A stretch of DNA of 64,000 nucleotides from positions 67,501 through 131,500 of the forward strand of contig JAODUP010000573.1 in the NCBI GenBank assembly GCA_025642065.1. Reading direction: 5' to 3'. Shown one piece after another: positions 1 to 11,900 of the stretch; position 1 is the first letter of the stretch; each line of letters begins with the position of its first letter. The DNA comes from Paralvinella palmiformis (Eukaryota > Annelida > Polychaeta > Terebellida > Alvinellidae). Below the pieces are notes generated by a model. The model had not been told where the DNA came from, made no database searches, and saw only the letters and a list, made by a program, of their open reading frames with translations. The translations under genes and the position numbers were made by a program.

Positions 1-80
1 TTCATTCTGGGTTCAAATAGCTCAATAATCCTACCTGTGTAAATAACGTGGACAACAATTTGATTTTTCTTATTATGCAC

Positions 81-100
81 ATACACACACACACACACAG
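81..100. repeat. (CA)n microsatellite in CEP290 intron
   Basis: A short CA run lies about 60 bp before the first recognisable exon. Confidence 0.8.
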
Positions 101-160
101 ATGACATGTTGCTTAATGAAAGAAATTACTTAACAGTTTGTTTATCAATCATAAATATAG

Positions 161-1385
161 GAGTTTGAAGATAGAGAGTTGGAGTGGGAGAGAAGAGAAA
201 TTGAACTAGAGAGAATTATTGTCAGCATGGAAAGACAACAATCTGAGATAGCTGGAGCCGCTAGTCAGGTAAATATTGTGATAGATTGAATGGCAACTGA
301 GGTAATCTGTTATATCTTGTGGTATTGTCTGATTTAATTTTATTACAGTCTTACAACGGTTTTAAAGTTAAATCATGTTATTATTATCTGGGTACCAGTA
401 AATGTAAACATTTTTTTGTGTCTTGTAACCTTCAGTTTGAGGAAGCTGTTGGAACTCTTCCTGACCCAAACTGGCCCGTACCGAAACAACTCGAACACGC
501 TGTTGATACAATAAAACAGAATATTAAAATAATACTTGATGGTAAAGCTGAGGTGGAGCATTATAAAAAGGTAACAAGATGTTATTAAGTCATTTCCGTT
601 ATATTTCATCAGTTTTCAATGTACAATCTTGTAAGTTTCTATATGTCCGCAGCACATATAAACATTGGAGTCTGTGATCCAGTCATAGTTTAACAATTTC
701 TTATTACTTAGATATCAGTTACAGTTTTGTTTTGAAGAGAAGCTTCTTTTCATTCTCTGATAAGATATAAGCGACGTTTATGAGTTTAGGTTTTATTTTG
801 TCGTATTAATTATAACAATTGTTTCAGAGAGTTGATGAGTTAGAAAAGGAGATTAGAGAGAGAGAACACGAGGTGTTGGCTCGTGATAAGATCATCACGG
901 AGTTACGTTTACGTATGCCCGCAACAGCTGATCGTGATGACATGATAATGAAAGTGACTTCTAAAGCTTTACAGAGTAAGGGGCCTTTTGATGAAGCTGA
1001 AGATTATGAACGCAAGCAGGCCATCATTGTGGCACAGTCTACTGTTAACAGTTTACAGGTATGTCAGGATAGAGTGATTCATTCTAAGAAAAGTTATTTG
1101 GAGTGATGAAAAGTAGATGGTAAAGAGGTGTTGGTTTATTTCTTTAAAGTACGCATGTTTTTGTAGGCCCTTCTTAACCAAAAAGAAGAAACTCTGCAGA
1201 AGTATCAGGAACTGCTTCAGCAAGCACGAGATGAATTAGTATCAATGAATAGACGACACGAAGAAGAGATGAGAATTATGCATGACAAACTTCACCGGAA
1301 AAACACCGAAGATTTCTCTAAGTTCAAACAGACTATTTATGAAACAATGAACAAGAAGGAATCATCTGTTCTTACAAATGATCAG
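161..1385 (+). CDS. CEP290: CEP290 exons 1-4 of window
   Basis: Exons 161-268, 436-570, 828-1058 and 1167-1385, all phase 0 at both ends (36, 45, 77 and 73 codons). The first is extremely Glu/Arg-rich. The second carries the FEEAVGTLPDPNWP motif that fixes the family. The third carries RDKIITELRLRMPATA, also typical of CEP290. Reading frames run open only to the donor and then meet intronic stops, as expected of real exons. Exon 161-268 is the least certain because it is short and low in complexity, but its frame and splice sites agree with its neighbour. Confidence 0.9.
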
Positions 1386-3594
1386 GTGTGTAATTGCGCA
1401 GTAATTGTTTTTTTTTAGTCATAATTAACCAGTTATAATATGGTGTTACACTCGATTCAACATAATTTCGTTTAGATAACTTGTATTATTTTTGTTGTAG
1501 TATCTAGCTATTTACTAATATCTTTAATCTATTGCTATTACTTTACAGCTGCGTAAACTAAACGAGTTGCAGGATGTTGTGGCTGAGCAAGACAACTCTC
1601 TGACAGCACTACGTGACAAACTGACCAAGTCTCGACAAGAAACAGTTGATTGGAGATATAAATATGATGATATGCTTAGACAGCAACAACAGGAGAAAGA
1701 AAAGTATAAATTACGAAACTATTGTTTTCTTACACAGAATTATTTACCTTAATACTTCTTTGTTTAACCTTCATATTACCTTATACTAAAGTGTTTTACT
1801 AATATTGTTAGTATTTGTTTTATCCAACTTTTGCACTAAAATATATATTTAATGTAGACTAATCTCTGAAAAAATTATTTTTACTTAGTTTTTCATCACT
1901 AGTTTTTCATCACTAGTTTTTCATCACTAGTTTTTCATCACTAGTTTTTCATCACTAGTTTTTCATCACTAGTTTTTCATCACTAGTTTTTCATCACTAG
2001 TTTTCATCACTAGTTTTTCATCACTAGTTTTTCATCACTATTTGATGGACATTTTAACATCGTTAGCTAGACATTAAATCCTGGTTTGCTCACTTCCATA
2101 TCAGCCTTTATGTTAACATCTAAATTACTGTGAAAGGACCATAATAAGTCCATTATAGGACCATTATATGATCATTATAGGACTATTATAAGACCATTCT
2201 TAAAACTCTTCAGATGATCATGTCTTTAAATGTATAATCAAATATGACTAAAAAGTTGGAGGGACTGCTTATATGGTCTTCAGATTGATCTCTTAAAACA
2301 GGTGGTCTCGGAGACAGGTTTTTATTGTAGGTATTGTCTTGATGGTATGATGACAGAGTAAAGCACAAGAAGATTTATATCCTTGGACTCATCCTCGCTC
2401 ATTTTACGGGTCCATCAACCAGTAGAGTAATGTGTCGGGTCCTTATCACTACTGAGATCTAAATTCATACAATAATGCAGGTTGTTTTAAAATAATGTTT
2501 ATTTACATGATACAGGTTAATTGAGGAACACAGAAATATCCAAGCCCAGCTAGAACAAAAGATTGCCAACATGGAGCACCATTTGAAGGACAACGAGAAA
2601 GAGTTAGAAGTCACTTTGGCCGAGCTAGAAACACAAAAAGAAGCTAATATCAGAGCGCCTACAACATCCATGAAGAACCTCGTCGAAAGACTCAGGAACC
2701 AATTGGCACTTAAAGAAAAACAACATAAGGTGAGAATATCTGCTTCTCCCTAAAAGTGTCCACAGTTACTAATATTTGTTTTGTAGTGTCATCTGTTATA
2801 ATTGATGGTCATCAATTTATTTTTATTTAGGATGATTGTTGTTGTTTCTTGTCTGTTAATAAATAGATAATGTATCAATTTATGTTGTACAAAATATATT
2901 TATTATTATGCAGGCTCTAAGCAAAGCTTTAATGGAGCTCAGAGCTGAAATGGTTCAACAAGCGCAAGATGATGTCAAGGCTAATATGGATCATGTTGCT
3001 ATACAACAGAATGTACACAAAGTAGTTGAGAAACATACGAAAGAGTTACATGTAAGACATTTGTTAAATATCATGATTCATTTAGACTTTATTTTGAAAT
3101 AATACATATGTTAAGTCTATATATATATATATATATTATATGTGTGTGTGTATTTCAGGAGCATATTGAGGAACTAGAAGCTCAGAACCAAAAGCTCAAA
3201 AAAGAATTAAAGAAAAGGAAGGAGAAAGAACAGACATTTAACATAGAGTTAGACGAGATGAGACAAGACTTAAGTATGTATACACAATTATATAATGTCT
3301 TTGTTATTACTGATTATGTAATAATCTATGTCAATATTATAATCTGTTTTCCAAAAGCAAAGATGTGTGTGACATTTTTAGTTTTGTTGATTTATTTGAG
3401 AGATATTAAAATTATAAATACAATGATATCATAGTTCAAGTACCCTTCTTCTGCCTCATTTTATATGAGTACATAAAAATTCAGCATTTTTGAAGACAGC
3501 AATCTTTTTAGTTTAATTTTTAACTCAGTGGTACAAGCAAATTTTAATCTCTTATTAACCATTGATACATACACATACATATGTCTATGAATGT

Positions 3595-3644
<50 letters not shown>

Positions 3645-4529
3645 ACACATATCCACACACACACACGTGACTGTTTACAAAAGGAGATTAGATACTTACT
3701 ATTTTAATGTTATATATAATTAGTAGAGTTTTTTACTCTAAACTTATAATTGACACAAGTATCCCCCCCCCAATTGTTATACATTGTTTTTAATAAATAT
3801 TAAAAAAAAAAAAAATTATAGCAACCATTCTATTGTTACCATGTTGTGTATGTTTTCATGTTGTGTATGTTTTCATGTTGTGTATGTTGTCATGGTGTGT
3901 ATGTTGTCATGGTGTGTATATTGTCATGTTGTGTATGTTGTCATGTTGTGTATGTTGTATATGTTGTCATGGTGTATATGTTGTCATGGTGTGTATGTTG
4001 TCATGGTGTGTATATTGTCATGTTGTGTATGTTGTCATGTTGTATTTGTTGTCATGGTGTATATGTTGTCATGGTGTGTATGTTACCATGTTAGGTATGT
4101 TACGATGTTGTGTATGTTATCATGTTGTGTATGTTATCATGATGTGTGTACTATCATGTCATGTATGTTATCATGTTGTGTATTTTATCATATTGTGTAT
4201 GTTATTGTGTTGTGTATGTTATTGTATTGTGTATGTTATTGTATTGTGTATGCTATCTTGCTCTATGTGTTATCATGCTATATATGTGATTGGGCTGTAT
4301 ATGTTGTTGTGTTGTGTATGATATCTTGCTGTGTATGTTATTGTAGTGTATATACATGTATTATTGTGTTGTGTATTTTATTATGTTGTGTATGTTATTG
4401 TGTTGTGTTGTATATGTTATTGTGTTGTGTATGTTATTGTGTTGTGTATGTTATTGTGTTGTGTATGTTGCTATGCTGGGTGTTGTGTGTTACAGTTTAT
4501 TGATCAATTAATGAATATAGAAAATGGTC

Positions 4530-4588
<59 letters not shown>

Positions 4589-6571
4589 CACATGTATTGA
4601 TTATTTCTAATGTTGTTTGTATAACCCAAATTACGGCTGTTACTGAATTCAGTTAAAACAGTCAATAAAATAGTCCAAGAAACTATTATCTGAAATGTAT
4701 TCTATAAATTATGATGTAGATTTTATGCTGATTTCAGTGTTTAGTGACTATACTACTGACTTTTAATAAGGATTAATCTAATGTTAATCCTGAATTATAT
4801 CATATACTAGCTAGTATATAAGTATTATGGTGGTCTAACAGCCAAGTAATATTATTCATTGGGCCTTGTCTTAGAAATAACAAATTAATCATTATAGTAT
4901 TACCACATGTCACAGTTGGCTTCACCTGAGAAACAATTTCATATAACATTTGGATCATTAAATGTACCATGAAATATACTGAATTACACTATGACTGGTA
5001 GATGATTGTTGTGTGAGAATTAAGTGTTTTGTCATTATTTCTGTTTAATGGAAAGTGAATGGAGACATTGTATATCTTATTCATGTGAATAAAATAATTA
5101 AACTCTCCCTAGCATGAAAATATTATAATATTTTATATAATAATCATTACTCCTTCAGCTAAGAGAGAAAATCAGGTACGACGTCTAAAAGAAGACAAAT
5201 CTCATCTAGAAAATGATGTAGATGAACTTGAAAAGAAGATTGAAAGAATGGGAACAATGCAAAAGCAGGTTAGTGTCACTGATGTGAAAGGTCATTCTTT
5301 GTTACACATCCTCTCATTATTATTTGGATTATTTTTACTCTGTTACAGAGAGGACCAGCTGAAGCTATTCAACATGAAATAGAAGAACTACGTAGGAAGA
5401 ATAAACTTTTACAAGAAGAATTAAAGCATAAAAAACATCAACCTGAAAAACCATATGAGCAACACGTCAATGATGTGGTGAGTTTACATAAAAAAAGTCT
5501 AGTCTGTTTAAAATTATGTATAAGTTAGGTCATTCGTAGTTGACCCCAATCTATATCTTCTTTCTACACAAATAAATATTGAAACTTTTCACGTTTATTT
5601 TTAATGAAATCTAGTGACTTGAAAGATAGTTACCATGATATAACTCATAACATATGACACTGACAGTTAAATATTTATCTGACATTTCATACAATGTGTG
5701 TTATGAAGGTAGCTGTAGCTGCATTTTAAATGGTGTCAGTTTGAAAGTTTAGCTTCGGCACCAGATTTCCATGTTAAGTTCTCTTAAATAATGTTTCTTT
5801 GATTGCTCTGAATTGTGCTTAGCTTCTTCTCTATCTGTGTTTTTATTTGTGGGCTTAATATTTATGGTGGTGATATACAATTATCAATATCATATTAATA
5901 TAATAATTGTAGTAAAGTTTTTAAATAGTAAAGTTTTAGATGACTATAATATATCAGTTCAATGAAACTAAAATGTGACAAGTATTGCTATTGTTGTTTA
6001 TTTTATTCTCAGCCTACCCCAAGAGATCAGTCTGTAGCTAGATGGGAGGAGAGTAAAAAATGGCAGCAAATGGTGGACAGACTGAAAGGAAGACTGAGAG
6101 AAAAGGAAGCAGAGATTGAACGTATCACAAAGTCACATGAATTAGCTAAACATGCCTTGGAAAGGTTAGTTATAGTGCAATGAAAAAAACTCATCAAAAA
6201 GCGCATTTTTGGTTATTGTTGCTGTTTAATGGGAATATTTATTATTCAAAACACAAGAGACACATGTATTAGATAAAGGTTTCTTATAACTGAAACTAGT
6301 CGTGCTATTTTGGGATGAGTGAAAATACTATTATTTCTGTTATTGTCGGAGGTATTAGAATTATTATCATAATATATATTATATGTACTGATATATATGC
6401 TTTATTTCCAGTTATAGCTGTGTTATATATGTACTAATATATAAAATTTGTTTTCTATTTAGGTAGTAGTCGTTTGATCATAATTCTGTAAGAATTATAA
6501 ACATCACGAAAACCTGAGCCCACGCCTTTATTATATGTAACATAAACACACACACACACACACACACTATG

Positions 6572-6615
<44 letters not shown>

Positions 6616-8885
6616 TGATGGGTACTAAGTGGAAAAGAGTGATATTATATACTCCTATGTCTTTAGCTGAGAAATCAAGTACAAGCACAACTACATCAAC
6701 AATAACAACACCATTATATCTTATATTTTCCTCTTATCTAATGTTATGTAATATTATATTATATATTATCTCTACACAAAAATATAATATATTATCTCTA
6801 CACAATAATATTATATTATATACCGTAATCTTCTGTTTATAATACGCTTTTTTTCACTATTTTCCGTCGTTTTTTGGTGTGCGCGTACACCAGAACTAAA
6901 TGTGTTTTAAAGAGAAAAAATGACAGACAGATATATTTTATTGCTAAGGCCATTGTTTTTTTAATACTTGTTTTACTGAAACCCACAACTGGGAAATAAA
7001 ATTGACTTTTATTCTTTTTATTATTATTTTTGTGCTGACCTGCCTGAACACCATGTGACAGGTCAGTTCCGCTTCAAAATTATTTCAGTTATTTCTACAG
7101 TAAATTGATCTTCAATCTTAGAAATATTGTAAATTTAAACTAATTATAAGCACTGATAAAAGAATGTGTGCATTGCTATTAATATTACTGTAAACTTAAT
7201 TGAACTGTGTTCACGGTTATTATAATAAATTACTTAATTTCCTTCTGTCTAATTATTATCTTTTATCACCTTTAATTACAAAATGATCATTACACAAAGT
7301 GTGAAGATAAATAAACTACTGTAAAAACTCGTGAAACATTTGGACTTATACGTGCATCATATTTAATTGATTAGCGAAACATTAGAAATCACTGCTCACA
7401 ATTGAAACAGGTTTGTTTATTAATTATAACATTAAAGCAATTATGAATGGAAATCAAAGATTGTCACAGACAGCTTTTGATCTTTTTGCGGACCTTATGA
7501 GCAAAATCTGTATCGGGCCGTCATACGTAGAGGGTGTATGTAATTATGGAAAAAAATGGTGCACAAGTCCAGCTGCAGATTTTCCCAATTTCTGCTGCAT
7601 GTTATATACCAAAACTAGATTTTTTAGACATTTTTCTCATCAATAAGGGGTGTGTGTTATACATGAGTGTGTATTATATATGGAAGTTTATGGTATTATT
7701 TCTACATGATAATAATCTCAACCAAGAATGTTTCTTGATCTACAGAGTAAACAAAGACAAGGAACTCTTAGAGCACAAGCTGCGTACAGCAGTAGCGGCA
7801 GCACGAACAACATCTATGGATCCACCAATCAGAGCTCTTAATGCACCACAGGCAGCTGCACAACATCTCGCTCCTGGAGAACATCAGCTACAGAATCTGA
7901 AATGCCAAAACCATGACCTACAAGAAGAGGTAACTGATGTTTTTGATCTGTCTGATAGAGTATCTCAAATAAGTCAGTTATCATATTGTTTCATATCTTT
8001 GTAATATTTGAAAGAAAATGTATTTTTAAAGTTAAAACCAGGAATATACATGGTGCATTTTGTCCAATCAGAATACAGAACTACGCCGTCAGCTGACCAA
8101 GTCACACGATAAAGCACACGAAGAGTTGACGTTGAGGAACAAATTTTTGTCAGAAAGACTTCAGGATCTAGAGAGTCAGATACAAGCTCGCTTTAGAACA
8201 TCTCAGGTAGGTTTACTTATGATTAAAATATTAGATTTAAAGTATTATTGTCGTATTAATTGTTAATATTAGATATTCATGTAGCATGCCATGTTTAATT
8301 TTGTTTTAAATAAATGAGATATGTTTTGGAAATAGGAAGGTGGAATGGGACCTGGCTCAGGAGCTTATAAAGCTTTGCTAAATAAACAGCAGGAGATGGA
8401 AAGAAAAATCTTAAATATGTCTGAAGAGAATATTGAGCTCAGATTTGAAGTGGAACAAGCCAAGAAAGATATCCCAAGATTAAAAGTGAGATTTAAATGA
8501 ATCTGACATGAACTCGTTCTAAACAATGGTTAATATGTAAAGACATATGAAGCTAGACAGAAACACACATACATACACACATACACACACACACCCTCTC
8601 TCTCACACACAATTACTGCATTTCTTAAGATTCCTAGTGATGTATACAAAATACATTAGTAAGTAAAATACATTTTTCTATAAAAATCCTAACTAAATTT
8701 TAAGATAACATTCAATATGTAATGTATTACAAATATTATAATGTTTTGACAGGAGCGTATATCTGACCAACAAAAATACATCGAGATACTGAAGATAGAA
8801 AAGGATCAGTTGATGGAAGTACAAACTATAAGATCACAGAATTCATTAGGATCATCACTAGGATCTCTATCTGCTAATATCCGCA

Positions 8886-8934
<49 letters not shown>

Positions 8935-11900
8935 GTATGGTGGTGATGTGAGTGAGTGAGTGAGTGAGTGAGTGAGTGAGTGAGTGAGTGAGTGAGTGAG
9001 TGAGTGAGTGAGTGAGTGAGTGAGTGAGAGTGAGTGAGTGAGTGAGAGTATTTTGCTTCCTCTCATAAATTATTAATAGCAGCTATTTCTTATTGTTAAT
9101 CATTAATATGTAATATTAACATTTTTATAACTACTAAGCTTGTTATAACAAAAGCTCACAGTAACTTGAATACATCATAATTTTGTGTCATTTCTTTTTA
9201 CAGATCGGTGAAAGTGGAAGAAGTTCAAAGGAACTTGAGAGGACAATAGCTTTGTTGAAAAAAGTTGTGGAGAAGATTCAAGCAGAGAATGAACAACTGA
9301 AGAAAGCTCCAGGAGTAATATCTGCTGAACAGCTTAAGGTCCTGCAGCTTGAAAATAAAGGTTTAAAGGTAAGAAATTCTAGAACTGATATATCACAATA
9401 TATTAGAATATATTTGATGTCTGTTGTTTTGAAGGAAGCTCTGTTTTGTAGAAGTATCCTATAGTTTTAAAAACATCGTATGAGGTCAGTCAATGTTCAG
9501 AATGAGCTCATGTTAATTAATAGCTATTTGTAAAATAAGCTGATGTTTATTGAGAAATAAAACCCACAATATTTATAAATAGATCTTCTATAGAATACAT
9601 CTATAATACAATAGTTTAATGATCATATGATGGCCAGTGGCAGTATAATAAAATAATATCTCATCAAACAATAAAATAATAATGTTGATGACGAGTTTAT
9701 CATTTCTCAGGTGAAAGATGGCAATGTTATTATGACGTACCTCGGTGAAAATAGTTCTATTTCCAATTTGTAGATGTTTCTGAGTATAGTTATTGTTATT
9801 GTTTTATGTGTATGTGATCAATTGACTAAAGACCAAACAATTGTTATAGCGATGAGATAAAGTTATAGATCAAATTCAATGTAAATATAACATGAAAGTA
9901 GAGACTTGATGGTAGATTTAATTATCAAGTCACATACTGACAGTTGTGAATCATCAAATTGTACAGTATTAGTAATAAGAATATAAACATCTTATTGTTA
10001 TGATCAATAAATAGAAACTAGACGAGGCTGATTTATAGGGTTAGCTTTAACAATTATATTTATTATATGTAACATTAAATTTGTGTCTGTTTTTAAACAT
10101 TTGAGTAATATTTTGATATAACCGAGTATAACTCAGTTTTTATGGTGTTGTTTATGGTTTAATTTCTGTTTACATCGATATGTGTTAATGCGATATTCCA
10201 GGACCAAATGGAAGAACTCCGACAAAAGTTTGGTGCCAGTTTGAGTGAACGTTACCAGTCTCAGCAACAAGGAACAGCCAAGATGATGTCTGATTATGAC
10301 AAATTACGACATGATCTTATGAAGGTTTATATTAAAACTAGCATTTTTAGCAAACCTTTTTTTTTAGATAAATAACTAACTGTTAATATTGTTTTGCTAA
10401 ATTATGAGGTTTATTTGTTAACGGATGTGCAGCTGTCATGTCTTATTTATCTCAGGAAACGGAATCTAATGAGAAACTGCGTATTAAACTAAAACAGCAG
10501 GAAATAACTGCAGAGAAACTCAACAAACAATTAAACACCTTCAAGGAAAAGATGGAGATGGAATCATCAAAATCACAGCCTCTTAGTACAATGAACAGCA
10601 AGGAGTGGAAAGGTGTTGTAATGGGGAAATTAAATGAGGAAAAAATAAAATCTTTAGAAGAAGAACTAGAGAAGAAGGTATGAATTTGTAATTCCTGTCT
10701 TACTGTGTGAGAATCTAAGAGATAATTATAACTGGTTTATGTGTTCAGGGACATTCTACGTTAGATGTTTGAAATTTTGTTGGATTATTTCAGAATAAAA
10801 TGTTGTCCGATTTCAAGAAGTTATTACAAGAGGCTGTTGAGAGAGAACAGGAACTTCTCCGAGCGAAGTCACAATTAGAGAAGAAGGTAATAATTGTAGT
10901 GATTAACACTAGACAATAGACATTACCCATCCCAGAGTTGAAATTTGTGAATACATTTTGTGTCATTTAATGATTCTAGTTTAAAAGCAAAACCTGTCTA
11001 GACATTTTAGCTTGATGTACCCATCAATCACATGTAAATATACATTTAGTTTATGACATGATAGCCCCAGTGATGTAAAATGGGCATCTCTATGGCTGAA
11101 GCTGTTGATTTGGAGCATCTCTATGGCCGAAGCTGTTGATTTGGGCATCTCTATGGCGAAGCTGTTGATTTGGGCAGCTCTATGGCTGAAGCTGTTGATT
11201 TGGAGCATCTCTATGGCTGAAGCTGTTGATTTGGGCATCTCTATGGCTGAAGCTGTTGATTTGGGCATCTCTATGGCTGAAGCTGTTGATTTGGGCAGCT
11301 CTATGGCTGAAGCTGTTGATTTGGGCAGCTCTATGGGGTTTTTTGAAGCTGTTGATTTGGGCAGCTCTATGGCTGAAGCTGTTGATTTGGGCATCTCTAT
11401 GGCTGAAGCTGTTGATTTGGGCAGCTCTATGGCCGAAGCTGTTGATTTGGGCAGCTCTATGGCCGAAGCTGTTGATTTGGGCATCTCTATGGCCGAAGCT
11501 GTTGATTTGGGCATCTCTATGGCGAAGCTGTTGATTTGAGCATCTCTATGGCTGAAGCTGTTGATTTGGGCATCTCTCTGGCTGAAGCTGTTGATTTGGG
11601 CATCTCTCTGGCTGAAGCTGTTGATTTGGGCATCTCTCTGGCTGAAGCTGTTGATTTGGGCATCTCTATGGCTGAAGCTGTTGATTTGGGCATCTCTCTG
11701 GCTGAAGCTGTTGATTTGGGCATCTCTATGGCTGAAGCTGTTGATTTGGGCATCTCTATGGCTGAAGCTGTTGATTTAGGCATCTATCTGTTTTCTGAAG
11801 GGTGCTTTATTTTTTTATCTTCTTTACTGGGGGGGGGGGGTATCCTAGCCCCTTTAACCTATCTTTTCCACAAAAGTGATCATATTTTAGTACATTAGTA

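Noticed and set aside
3784..4600. Long Cys/Val-rich open frames (up to 239 codons)
   Set aside because: They are the three frames of a stop-free 17-bp minisatellite in a CEP290 intron.
8806..9066. ORF on the - strand with SLTH repeats
   Set aside because: It is antisense to a CEP290 exon and the GAGT/TA microsatellites.
10981..11898. Long repetitive open frames on both strands
   Set aside because: They come from a 30-bp repeat whose length is a multiple of three; there is no splice or family support and it lies between two confirmed CEP290 exons.
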